28,450 nucleotides of DNA, from assembly GCA_004298295.1 (NCBI GenBank), contig SCUH01000092.1, positions 1-28,450 of the forward strand. Direction: 5' to 3'. Below are positions 20,456 through 28,382 of the stretch, in pieces. Source of the stretch: Betaproteobacteria bacterium. GTDB lineage: Bacteria > Pseudomonadota > Gammaproteobacteria > Burkholderiales > SG8-39. The position numbers and the translations under genes were made by a program. Within the stretch, counting starts at the first letter, position 1; each line of letters begins with the position of its first letter. The notes beneath the pieces are model-generated. The model saw only the letters and a program-made list of their open reading frames with translations, made no database searches and had not been told where the DNA came from.

Positions 20456-21592
20456 TCAGTCCCAGCTCAACGCGCCGCCGGTCTGATACTCGATCACCCG
20501 GGTCTCGAAGAAATTCCGCTCCTTCTTCAGATCGATCATCTCGCTCATCCAGGGGAAAGGGTTGCTTGCTCCCGGATAGAGCGCTTCCAGACCGATCTGC
20601 TGGCAGCGGCGATTGGCGATGAAGCGCAGGTACTCCTTGAACATCGGCGCGTTCAGCCCCAGGACGCCGCGCGGCATGGTGTCTTCGGCGTAGCGATACT
20701 CGAGTTCGACCGCCTTGCCGAACAGCGACTGCAGCTCTTCGCGGAACTGCCCGGTCCAGAGCTGCGGATTTTCCAGCTTGATCTGGTTCACCAGATCGAT
20801 GCCGAAGTTGCAGTGCATCGACTCGTCGCGCAGGATGTACATGTACTGTTCGGCCGAGCCAGTCATCTTGTTCTGCCGGCCCAGCGCCAGGACCTGCACG
20901 AAGCCGACGTAGAAGAACAACCCCTCCATCAGGCAGGAGAAGACGATCAGGCTCTTCAGGAGCTTCTGGTCGTTCTCCAGGGTCCCCGTGCGGAACGCCG
21001 GGTCGGTCAACGTGTCGACGAACGGGATCAGGAACTCGTCCTTGTCGCGGATCGACGGCACCTCGTGGTAGGCGTTGAACACCTCGCCGGCGTCGAGATC
21101 GAGGCTTTCGACGATGTACTGATAGGCGTGGGTATGGATCGCCTCTTCGAACGCCTGGCGCAGCAGGTACTGGCGGCATTCCGGGGCCGTGATGTGGCGA
21201 TAAGTGCCGAGCACGATGTTGTTGGCCGCGAGCGAATCCGCCGTGACGAAAAAGCCGAGGTTGCGCTTGACGATGCGCCGTTCGTCTTCGGTCAGGCCGC
21301 CGGGATCTTTCCACAAGCCGATGTCGCGGCTCATGTTGATTTCCTGCGGCATCCAGTGGTTGGCGCAGGCGGCGAGATATTTTTCCCACGCCCAGCGATA
21401 CTTGAAGGGTACGAGCTGGTTGAGGTCGGCCTTCGAATTGATCACGCGCTTGTCTTCGACCGAGACTCTGCGCAAACGCGGGTCGCCGCCGGGCAGCGCG
21501 ACGGCGACGGCCGCCGGCTGCGCGGCCGTCCGGGCACGCAGCACGCCCCCAGCCACCGCCCCCATCGTGCCGTCGTTCTCGAAGGTGAGCAT
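20456..21592 (-). CDS. nrdB: Class Ia ribonucleotide reductase, beta subunit
   Basis: The 378-residue diiron/tyrosyl-radical subunit that generates the radical for NrdA. Likely metal ligands are Asp119 (TADSLAANN), Glu150 and His153 (EEAIHTHAY), Glu223 (LMEGLFFY), and Glu257 and His260 (RDESMHCNFG). The radical-bearing tyrosine is Tyr157, with the same E-x-x-H-x-x-x-Y spacing as E. coli Glu115/His118/Tyr122. The C-terminus (RVIEYQTGGALSWD) is the tail that docks onto NrdA. ATG 21592 overlaps the nrdA stop by one base (TAATG), so the two subunits are coupled. The first ~45 residues are a poorly conserved Ala-rich extension. Confidence 0.96.
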   Translation of the reverse strand: MLTFENDGTMGAVAGGVLRARTAAQPAAVAVALPGGDPRLRRVSVEDKRVINSKADLNQLVPFKYRWAWEKYLAACANHWMPQEINMSRDIGLWKDPGGLTEDERRIVKRNLGFFVTADSLAANNIVLGTYRHITAPECRQYLLRQAFEEAIHTHAYQYIVESLDLDAGEVFNAYHEVPSIRDKDEFLIPFVDTLTDPAFRTGTLENDQKLLKSLIVFSCLMEGLFFYVGFVQVLALGRQNKMTGSAEQYMYILRDESMHCNFGIDLVNQIKLENPQLWTGQFREELQSLFGKAVELEYRYAEDTMPRGVLGLNAPMFKEYLRFIANRRCQQIGLEALYPGASNPFPWMSEMIDLKKERNFFETRVIEYQTGGALSWD

Positions 21593-24447
21593 TACTGGCA
21601 GGCCTCGCACTCCGGGTTATCGATCGAGCAGAAGTTCGCCTCCGCCGCCGCTGCGGCGGTGCCGCTGACTCCCGCCGACACGGCGTTGAGCTGGCCTGCC
21701 TTGACGGTCGACTTTTCGGCGTGGGTCGCCCCCAAAGCGCGCAGGTAGTAGGTGGTCTTCAGCCCGCGGACCCATGCCAGCCTGTAGGTCTCGTCCAGGG
21801 TCCGGCCCGAGGCACCGGCCATGTAGATATTGAGCGACTGGGACTGGTCGATCCATTTCTGGCGGCGCGCAGCCGCTTCGACCAGCCACCGCGGCTCGAC
21901 CTCGAAGGCGGTCGCATACAGCCGGCGCAATTCGGCCGGAACCCGGTCGATGCGCGCCAGATTGCCGTCGAAATACTTGAGGTCCGAAATCATCACCTCG
22001 TCCCAGAGGCCGGCGCTCTTGAGGTCGGCGACCAGGGACTCGTTCACCACCGTGAATTCGCCCGAAAGGTTCGATTTCACGTACAGGTTCTGGTAGGTCG
22101 GCTCGATCGATGCCGAGACACCGACAATATTCGCGATGGTGGCGGTAGGCGCAATCGCCAGACAGTTCGAGTTCCTCATGCCCAAACGCCGGATGCGCGC
22201 CCGCAGCGCATCCCAGTCGAGGGTCGACGTGCGGTCGACCTCGACATGCCCGCCGCGCTCCCGCTCCAGCAATTCGAGCGTGTCCAGCGGCAGCACCCCG
22301 CGGTCCCAGAGCGAGCCCTGGAAGGAGCTGTAGCGGCCCCGCTCCTCGGCCAGCTCGGTCGACGCCCAGTAGGCCGCGAAGGCGACCATCTCCATCGAAC
22401 GGTCAGCGAACTCGACCGCCTCCTGCGAAGCGTACGGAACGCGCATGCGGTGCAGGCAGTCCTGGAAACCCAGGATGCCCAGCCCCACCGGCCGGTGCCG
22501 CTGGTTGGAGTTGCGCGCCTTGCCGACCGCGTAATAGTTGATGTCGATGACGTTATCGAGCATCCGCATCGCCGTGCGGACGGTGGCCCTGAGCCGGTCG
22601 AAGTCCAGGCGCCCCTCGGCCAGATGTGCCACCAGGTTCACCGAGCCGAGGTTGCAGACCGCGATCTCCTCGCTCGATGTATTCAGCGTGATCTCGGTGC
22701 ACAGGTTGGAGCTGTGCACCACGCCCGCGTGCTGCTGCGGGCTGCGCAGGTTGCACGGGTCCTTGAACGTGATCCACGGATGCCCGGTCTCGAACAGCAT
22801 CGAGAGCATCTTGCGCCAGAGCTGCAACGCGGGAACCCTCTTGAAGAGCTTGAGCTCACCGCGCGCGACCCTGCCTTCGTACCGGAGGTAAGCCTCCTCG
22901 AAAGCCTGGCCGCAGCGATCGTGCAGCTCCGGCACGTCGGACGGGCTGAACAGCGTCCATTCGGCGTTCGCCATGACGCGCTTCATGAACAGGTCCGGAA
23001 TCCAGTTGGCGGTGTTCATGTCGTGCGTGCGCCGGCGGTCGTCGCCCGTGTTCTTGCGCAGTTCGAGGAACTCCTCGACGTCGAGGTGCCAGCTCTCCAG
23101 ATACGAACAGACCGCGCCCTTGCGCTTGCCGCCCTGGTTGACCGCGACGGCGGTATCGTTCACCACCTTGAGGAACGGCACCACCCCCTGGCTCTTGCCA
23201 TTGGTGCCCTTGATATGCGCTCCGAGCGCACGCACCGGCGTCCAGTCGTTGCCGAGTCCGCCGGCGTACTTGGCCAGCAGGGCGTTCTCCTTGATGGCGT
23301 CGTAGATCCCCTCCAGATCGTCGGCCACCGTGCTCAGATAGCACGATGAAAGCTGGGAACGCCGCGTGCCGGCATTGAACAGCGTCGGCGTCGAGCTCAT
23401 GAAGGCGAAACGGGAGAGGACGTCGTAGAACTCGATCGCGCGCGCTTCGCGTTCCGGCTCGCGCAGGGCGAGACCCATGGCGACGCGCATGAAGAACGCC
23501 TGGGGCAGCTCGATGCGTCGGCCGCGCAGGTGCAGGAAATACCGGTCGTAGAGCGTTTGCAGGCCGAGATAGCCGAAATTCAGATCGCGCTCCGCGTGCA
23601 GCGCGGCGCCCAGCCGCTCGAGGTCGAACTGCGCCAGTTCGGCGTCCAGCAGCTCCGCCTCGATACCCCGGTGGATGATCTGCGGGAAGGCGCTCGCATA
23701 TCGGGCCTGCATGGCTTCCTGCGGCACTTCTGCGCCCAGCACCTCGAGGCGAATGGTGTGCAGCAGGAGCCGCGCCGTGACGTAACTGTAGGCCGGGTCC
23801 TTCTCGATCAGCGCGCGCGCCGCCAGGATCGCCGACTTGCGCACTTCTTCCGCCGGCACGCCGTCGTACAGGTCGCGCAGCGTCGCCTCCAGGATCTGCG
23901 CTGGCGAAGTATCGCGCTCCAGGCCGACGCAGGCCGACTCGAGCAGCCGGCGCAGCGCCGCCACCTCGAGCGGCCGGCGCTCGCCGCTGGCATCGAGCAC
24001 ATGCAGCACGGCCGGGCGGGCGGATGGCTCGCGCCCGGCGTTCTCGTGGGCACGCGCCTGCGCGCGCTCCTCGCGATACAGGACGTAGGCCCGCGCCACG
24101 TCGTGCTCGCCCGAGCGCATCAGCGCGAGCTCGACCTGGTCCTGGATGTCCTCGATGTGGAAAGTGCCGCCCGCCGGCTGGCGGCGCAGCAGCGCACCGA
24201 TGACGCCATCGGTCAGCGCCGCGACCAGTTCGCGGATCCGCGCGGAGGCGGCGCCATGGCTGCCGTTCACGGCAAGAAAGGCCTTGGTCATCGCCACCGC
24301 GATCTTGGCCGGCTCGAAACCAACGACGGCACCATTGCGGCGGATGACTTTGAATTCTGCGTAGCGCGCGCTGAGCGGGGGCTGCGGCTCGTGGCTGTCG
24401 GTCGTCAATGCGGCTTGATACTGCGCGCTGTTCTGAACCACCTGCAT
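21592..24447 (-). CDS. nrdA: Class Ia ribonucleoside-diphosphate reductase, alpha subunit
   Basis: The 951-residue catalytic subunit that makes dNDPs from NDPs. An N-terminal ATP-cone (about 32-122, FKVIRRNGAVVGFEPAKIAV) is followed by a second, degenerate ATP-cone-like region (~146-235, LHVLDASGERRPLEVAALRR), as in the longer Pseudomonas-type NrdA. Active-site residues are Cys369 (SQLSSCYLST), Asn581-x-Cys583-x-Glu585 (NLCTEITLN), Cys598 (AVCNLGSVN), the radical-transfer pair Tyr900-Tyr901 (KTTYYLRALG), and the redox-shuttle pair Cys947/Cys950 (CEAC) at the C-terminus. ATG 24447 has GGAGGAAG-type Shine-Dalgarno just upstream; the upstream ATG 24516 would overlap the NrdR-like box and is unlikely. 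Two NrdR-like boxes lie in the promoter. Confidence 0.97.
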   Translation of the reverse strand: MQVVQNSAQYQAALTTDSHEPQPPLSARYAEFKVIRRNGAVVGFEPAKIAVAMTKAFLAVNGSHGAASARIRELVAALTDGVIGALLRRQPAGGTFHIEDIQDQVELALMRSGEHDVARAYVLYREERAQARAHENAGREPSARPAVLHVLDASGERRPLEVAALRRLLESACVGLERDTSPAQILEATLRDLYDGVPAEEVRKSAILAARALIEKDPAYSYVTARLLLHTIRLEVLGAEVPQEAMQARYASAFPQIIHRGIEAELLDAELAQFDLERLGAALHAERDLNFGYLGLQTLYDRYFLHLRGRRIELPQAFFMRVAMGLALREPEREARAIEFYDVLSRFAFMSSTPTLFNAGTRRSQLSSCYLSTVADDLEGIYDAIKENALLAKYAGGLGNDWTPVRALGAHIKGTNGKSQGVVPFLKVVNDTAVAVNQGGKRKGAVCSYLESWHLDVEEFLELRKNTGDDRRRTHDMNTANWIPDLFMKRVMANAEWTLFSPSDVPELHDRCGQAFEEAYLRYEGRVARGELKLFKRVPALQLWRKMLSMLFETGHPWITFKDPCNLRSPQQHAGVVHSSNLCTEITLNTSSEEIAVCNLGSVNLVAHLAEGRLDFDRLRATVRTAMRMLDNVIDINYYAVGKARNSNQRHRPVGLGILGFQDCLHRMRVPYASQEAVEFADRSMEMVAFAAYWASTELAEERGRYSSFQGSLWDRGVLPLDTLELLERERGGHVEVDRTSTLDWDALRARIRRLGMRNSNCLAIAPTATIANIVGVSASIEPTYQNLYVKSNLSGEFTVVNESLVADLKSAGLWDEVMISDLKYFDGNLARIDRVPAELRRLYATAFEVEPRWLVEAAARRQKWIDQSQSLNIYMAGASGRTLDETYRLAWVRGLKTTYYLRALGATHAEKSTVKAGQLNAVSAGVSGTAAAAAEANFCSIDNPECEACQ

Positions 24448-24507
24448 GCCTGACTTCCTCCCTCCTGTTCGCTCGCCCGGAGCGGTCGCCTCCAGTGCCG
24501 ACACCAA

Positions 24508-24523
24508 CCACAACATCTAGTAC
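24508..24523. promoter_or_regulatory. NrdR box 1 (promoter-distal)
   Basis: CCACAACATCTAGTAC matches about 12 of 16 positions of the NrdR palindrome ACACwATATaTwGtgt as I remember it, including the conserved CACwA and TwGT halves. It lies 31 bp from a second box, about three helical turns. NrdR is the ATP/dATP-sensing repressor of ribonucleotide reductase operons. Confidence 0.7.
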
Positions 24524-24538
24524 TGCTACAGCTACCGC

Positions 24539-24554
24539 AAACTATCTCTAGTGC
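24539..24554. promoter_or_regulatory. NrdR box 2 (overlaps predicted transcription start)
   Basis: AAACTATCTCTAGTGC matches 12 of 16 positions of the remembered NrdR consensus. It sits directly downstream of the candidate -10 of nrdA, where a bound repressor would block initiation. Confidence 0.7.
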
Positions 24555-24558
24555 GTGC

Positions 24559-24587
24559 AATGTACTCGCGGCAAAAAAAAAATGCAA
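24559..24587 (-). promoter_or_regulatory. Candidate nrdAB promoter
   Basis: On the minus strand: TTGCAT (complement of 24582-24587), 17-base spacer beginning with a nine-T run, then TACATT (complement of 24559-24564). Predicted transcription start is near 24552, giving a ~105-base leader. The position relative to the two NrdR boxes supports it. Confidence 0.5.
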
Positions 24588-24594
24588 GCTGCAT
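24573..24594 (-). terminator. Candidate ampD terminator overlapping the nrdA promoter
   Basis: On the minus strand, 22 bases after the ampD stop, ATGCA-GCT-TGCAT (24582-24594) is followed by nine more T residues. The stem is only 5 bp, but the U tract is strong. A second small inverted repeat, ACGCC-GTGC-GGCGT, lies just upstream around 24598-24611. Confidence 0.45.
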
Positions 24595-24615
24595 CAACGC
24601 CGTGCGGCGTCGCGC

Positions 24616-25155
24616 TCAGGCGCGCGCGAGTTCGCGCAGCCAGCGTGACCAGTCGAAAAGGCGGCCCGGATCGGTCTTGCGGCCCGGCGCGATGTCGCTG
24701 TGCGCTGCGATTTCGCGCAGCGGCAGCAGCGCGCGCAGCGCGCGCACCAGAACGGCGAGTCGCACGTATTGAGGGTCGGCAAAAGCGGCGGCGTCGCTGC
24801 CCTCGAGTTCGACGCCGATCGAAAAGTCGTTGCAGCGCCCGCGACCGCGCCAACGCGACAGGCCGGCGTGCCAGGCGCGCAATTGCAGCGGCACGAACTG
24901 CAGCAAAGCGCCGTCGCGCCGCAACAGGAAGTGGCTCGAGACACGCAGTCCGGCTAGGCTGCGAAACGAAGCGTGCGCCGCCGGATCGAGGCGGTTGGTG
25001 AACAGCCGCTCGACGGCGTCGCCGCCGTAGTGGCCCGGCGGCAGGCTGATCGAGTGCAGCACCAGCAGAGTGACCGCGGTGCCGGGCGGCCGCGCGTCGC
25101 AGTTCGGCGACGCCACGAAGCGCGCCCCCTGCAGCACGCCGCGGCGGCGGGGCAC
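24616..25155 (-). CDS. ampD: 1,6-anhydro-N-acetylmuramyl-L-alanine amidase
   Basis: A 179-residue cytoplasmic zinc amidase of the amidase_2 (PGRP-like) family that recycles anhydro-muropeptides and thereby controls AmpR-type beta-lactamase induction where AmpR exists. Zinc ligands are His34 (LVLHSISLPPG), His152 and Asp162 (HSDIAPGRKTDPG), and Lys160 is also conserved. CNDFSIGVELEG (108-119) carries the conserved Glu. These are almost the same numbers as in E. coli AmpD (His34, His154, Asp164). The start is GTG 25155, which overlaps the end of pilR by being 3 bases after its stop; a GTG at 25137 is the alternative but would trim the family N-terminus GVLQGARFVASPN. It is the last gene of the PP0621/pilS/pilR/ampD operon. 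Confidence 0.95.
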   Translation of the reverse strand: MPRRRGVLQGARFVASPNCDARPPGTAVTLLVLHSISLPPGHYGGDAVERLFTNRLDPAAHASFRSLAGLRVSSHFLLRRDGALLQFVPLQLRAWHAGLSRWRGRGRCNDFSIGVELEGSDAAAFADPQYVRLAVLVRALRALLPLREIAAHSDIAPGRKTDPGRLFDWSRWLRELARA

Positions 25156-25157
25156 CC

Positions 25158-26528
25158 TCAGGCGCCGCGATTGCCCGGACTCGGCTCGCGGATGGCGAGC
25201 CGCTGCATCCGGTAGCGCAGCGCGCGAAACGTGATGCCGAGGAGCTTTGCCGCGGCGGTGCGGTTGAAGTCCGTCTTGGCGAGGGCGTCGAGGATCGCCT
25301 TGCGCTCGACGCCGTCGAGGAACTGGGGCAGCGATTCCGCCGCCCCGGGCTCGACCTCCGCGAGCGGGTCGAGGCTGAGGTCCGCAACGTCGATGTCGTC
25401 CGACGCCGACAGCGCCAGGGCGCGCTCCAGAATGTTCTCGAGCTCGCGCACGTTGCCCGGAAAGCCGTAGCGCGACAGCTCGACCAGGGCCTCGCCCGAG
25501 AGCCGCGCGGCGCCACGGCCGCATTGCCGGGCCAGCCGCTCGACGATCGACTCCGCGATCAGCGGAATGTCCTCGCGGCACTCGCGCAACGGCGGCATCT
25601 TCAGCTCGATCACGTTGAGCCGGTAGAACAGGTCCTGCCGGAACCTGCCGCCGCTCACCAGCGCCGACAACACCTGGTGCGTCGCGCTGATGATCCTCAC
25701 GTCGACGGGCTCCTCCTGCGTCGCGCCCACCTTGCGCACGCGCTTTTCCTGAATCGCGCGCAGCAGCTTCACCTGCATCGCGAGCGGCAGCTCGGCCACC
25801 TCGTCGAGAAACAGGGTGCCGCCATTGGCAGCCTGAAAGAAGCCCTCGCGATCCTGCTCGGCGCCGGTGAACGCGCCCTTGCGGTAACCGAAGAACTCGC
25901 TCTCCATGAGCGACTCGGGAATCGCCCCGCAATTGACCGGCACAAACGGTCGGTCGCGGCGCGCGCCGTTGACATGGATCAGGCGCGCCGCCAGCTCCTT
26001 GCCGCTGCCCGACTCGCCCGAGATGTACACGGGCGCCTGCGTGCGCGCCAGTTTCGCGATCGTCTCGCGCACGGTCTTGAGCGGCGCGCTGGTGCCCAGA
26101 AGCGAGTGGGCGTCGGACGCCGCTTCGCCGCGCTCCGGCAGCGACAGTGCCGAGCGCACCAGCGCCCGCACCTGCTCCAGCCCGACCGGCTTCGAGACAT
26201 AGTCGAACGCGCCGGCCTTGAGCGCCGCGACGGCGTTCTCCGCGCTGCCGTACGCCGTGATCACCGCCACCGGGACGTCGATCGGGAGCGCCGCGATATG
26301 GCGCACCAGTTCGAGACCCTCGCCATCCGGCAGCCGCATGTCGGTCAGGCACAGCTCGTATTGACCGTCGCGCAGGCGCTCCTTGGCGGCGCCGATGCTG
26401 CCGACGGCATCGACATCCAGCCCCATCCTGAGCAGCGTCAGTTCGAGGAGCTCGCGGATATCCGGTTCGTCGTCGACGACGAGCACGCGCCCCACGCCCG
26501 CTTCGGACCGACGCTCGGCGCGCTTCAT
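25158..26528 (-). CDS. pilR: Type IV pilus sigma-54 response regulator PilR
   Basis: A 456-residue NtrC-family activator. The receiver domain (about 13-125) has the acidic pair VVDDEPD and the phospho-acceptor Asp63 (LTDMRLPDG). The AAA+ sigma-54 interaction domain (~143-370) has Walker A GESGSGKE (171-178), the sigma-54 contact loop GAFTGA (218-223) and Walker B GGTLFLDE (236-243). A Fis-type helix-turn-helix lies at the C-terminus (NRTAAAKLLGITFRALRYRM). With PilS it activates sigma-54 transcription of the major pilin gene. ATG 26528 overlaps the pilS stop (ATGA). No pilin gene is in the window. I call PilR rather than another NtrC-type regulator because of the pilS neighbour and the conserved ampD/nrd context. 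Confidence 0.93.
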   Translation of the reverse strand: MKRAERRSEAGVGRVLVVDDEPDIRELLELTLLRMGLDVDAVGSIGAAKERLRDGQYELCLTDMRLPDGEGLELVRHIAALPIDVPVAVITAYGSAENAVAALKAGAFDYVSKPVGLEQVRALVRSALSLPERGEAASDAHSLLGTSAPLKTVRETIAKLARTQAPVYISGESGSGKELAARLIHVNGARRDRPFVPVNCGAIPESLMESEFFGYRKGAFTGAEQDREGFFQAANGGTLFLDEVAELPLAMQVKLLRAIQEKRVRKVGATQEEPVDVRIISATHQVLSALVSGGRFRQDLFYRLNVIELKMPPLRECREDIPLIAESIVERLARQCGRGAARLSGEALVELSRYGFPGNVRELENILERALALSASDDIDVADLSLDPLAEVEPGAAESLPQFLDGVERKAILDALAKTDFNRTAAAKLLGITFRALRYRMQRLAIREPSPGNRGA

Positions 26529-28117
26529 CGCCCCGCCTCCCGGAACCGGATCCTGAAATGCGCGCCGTTGCCAGCCTCGACATAGTCGAGCCGGGCGCGA
26601 TTGGTCGCGCACAGCTCGCGCGCAAGATACAAGCCCAAACCAGTCCCCTTGCTGTCGGTCGTGAAGAAGGGCTCGAACAACTGCCCCTGCTCCGCCGCGG
26701 GCACGCCGGGGCCGTTGTCGAGCACGCTCAATTGTACTTGATGGGCCACGATGCGCAGCCTGAGGTGCACGCTGCGCGGCTCCGCTGTGGCGTAGCGCAC
26801 GGCGTTGCGCAGCAGGTTCCAGAGCACCTGGCGCAGGTGCTCGCGATCGAACTCGATGATCGCTCCGGCCGGCGGCTCCAGCGCGAAGCGCTCCAGCGGT
26901 ACCGATTCGCTGGCGCAGAATTCCTCCAGAAACGTCGGCAGCCAGCTCTTCAGATCGATGCGGTCCAGCGTCATGCGATCGCGCCGGCTCAGCTGCAGCA
27001 CGTCGGTGACCAGCCGTTCCAGCCGGCGCGTGTTGTCGCGCACGATGCGCGTCAGGCGGGTGCGATCCGCGACCCCGCGGGCTTCGTCGAGCAGCTCGCT
27101 GGCATGGCTGATGGCAGACAGCGGATTGCGGATCTCGTGCGCGATGTTGGCGGTCAGGCGTCCGAGCGCCGCCAGCTTGAGCTGCTGCGCCTGCTCCCTC
27201 GAGCGCGTGATGTCCTCGAGGAACAGGACGCAGAACTCGGAGTCGCGCCCGGTCTCGACGAAGCGCACGCGCAGCCCGCGGCCCGCCGTCTCCAGGTCTG
27301 AGGACGGCCATCCCGGGCGCCGCTCGCGCCACGCCTGCCACGCGGCGGCGAACCCCGGCAGCAGGCGCGCGAGATCCTCGCCGATCATCGGATCGGCCTC
27401 GAGCAGCCGCTGCGCCCGCGGGTTGTGCTGCACGATGCGTCCCTCTCGATCGAGTACCAGCACGCCATCCTGCATGTCCTCGATGATGCGCTGGCTGACG
27501 CGCATCTGGCTCTCGAGTTCGCGCCCGCGCTGCTGCGCCAGCAGCTGGCTCGCCGCGACGCGCTGCGCCAGCCAGTTCGTCACGCCCGCGGCGGCGAAAC
27601 AGCCGATCGCGAGCAGGCCCGGCTGCAGATAGCTCGCGGTGGGCACATCGAACGCCAGCACCCAATGGCTCTGCTCGAGCAGCACCGCGATCGTCGCGAG
27701 CGCCGCGTACAGCAACGTCAGCCGGCGCGGCGCCACCAGCGCCGCGCCGATGAGCGAGATCAGCAGCATCACGCCCAGGCCGCTGCGAATGCCGCCGCTG
27801 GCGTACATGAGCACGGTAATGGCGGCGATGTCGACGCACACGTGCCAGGACAGCTGCAGGTTGAAGCGCTCGCGCCACTGGCGCATGAGCCATTCGAAGC
27901 CGACGCCGCAGGCGACGTAGGCGGCGCTCACGGCGCGGAAGATGTCGAGGCGGTGCGATCCCAGCGTGAGGGCGTCGCCATAGATCAGCGCAATGCCGAA
28001 GAACAGCGCCGCGAGCGCGATGCGGTAGAGATTGAAATAGCGCAGCGAAAGCCAGAACGAATCCGGCGTGCGCGCATCGCGCGCGAACAGCCCCGGGGCG
28101 TACGGCGCCGCGTCCAT
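26525..28117 (-). CDS. pilS: Type IV pilus sensor histidine kinase PilS
   Basis: A 530-residue sensor kinase. The N-terminus carries about six hydrophobic helices between residues 30 and 190, followed by a short coiled linker (AASQLLAQQRGRELESQMRV). A PAS domain spans ~208-305 (IIEDMQDGVLVLDREGRIVQ), HisKA has the phospho-accepting His327 (NIAHEIRNPLSAISHASELL), and HATPase_c has N box NLLRNAVRYA, G1 DNGPGVP and G2 GTGLGLYLA. In Pseudomonas PilS senses pilin in the membrane and controls PilR. The start ATG 28117 overlaps the stop of the PP0621-family gene as TGATG. Longer upstream starts would run through that gene and are rejected. Confidence 0.94.
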   Translation of the reverse strand: MDAAPYAPGLFARDARTPDSFWLSLRYFNLYRIALAALFFGIALIYGDALTLGSHRLDIFRAVSAAYVACGVGFEWLMRQWRERFNLQLSWHVCVDIAAITVLMYASGGIRSGLGVMLLISLIGAALVAPRRLTLLYAALATIAVLLEQSHWVLAFDVPTASYLQPGLLAIGCFAAAGVTNWLAQRVAASQLLAQQRGRELESQMRVSQRIIEDMQDGVLVLDREGRIVQHNPRAQRLLEADPMIGEDLARLLPGFAAAWQAWRERRPGWPSSDLETAGRGLRVRFVETGRDSEFCVLFLEDITRSREQAQQLKLAALGRLTANIAHEIRNPLSAISHASELLDEARGVADRTRLTRIVRDNTRRLERLVTDVLQLSRRDRMTLDRIDLKSWLPTFLEEFCASESVPLERFALEPPAGAIIEFDREHLRQVLWNLLRNAVRYATAEPRSVHLRLRIVAHQVQLSVLDNGPGVPAAEQGQLFEPFFTTDSKGTGLGLYLARELCATNRARLDYVEAGNGAHFRIRFREAGR

Positions 28118-28344
28118 CAGTCCTCGCGCGCGCCGAGCCGCCGGTGTTCCTCGCTGCAGAAATGCCGCCCTCCGGCGCTGCGCGCCTCCATGCGGGGAAG
28201 ATGCACGCCGCAATGCGCGCACTGCACCAGCTCGGAGCGTGCCTCCGGGCTCTCCGGCCGGCCGCGCTTGCGCCCGGAGAGCGCACCGCGCAGCAGCCAG
28301 ATCAGGACGAAGAGCGCGACGACCAGGATGAGGAAACGGCCCAT
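28117..28344 (-). CDS. PP0621-family small membrane protein
   Basis: A 75-residue protein. An N-terminal membrane helix (MGRFLILVVALFVLIWLLRG, then AL) is followed by a basic linker (SGRKRGRPE) and a small Cys/His module, CAHCGVHLPRMEA...FCSEEHRR, which resembles a zinc finger. This layout is that of the PP0621 family found next to pilS in many beta- and gammaproteobacteria. Function is unknown; by position it may assist PilS signalling, but that is inference. It is translationally coupled to pilS by a one-base overlap and lies 38 bases downstream of the tRNA-Pro gene. Confidence 0.85.
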   Translation of the reverse strand: MGRFLILVVALFVLIWLLRGALSGRKRGRPESPEARSELVQCAHCGVHLPRMEARSAGGRHFCSEEHRRLGARED

Positions 28345-28382
28345 GCCCGGATTATGCGGCGCGCCACGGCAAGCGGGGAAAT

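Noticed and set aside
24616..26625. Single 669-codon minus-strand frame running through pilR into ampD
   Set aside because: Only its last 179 codons look like AmpD; the rest is an out-of-frame shadow of pilR.
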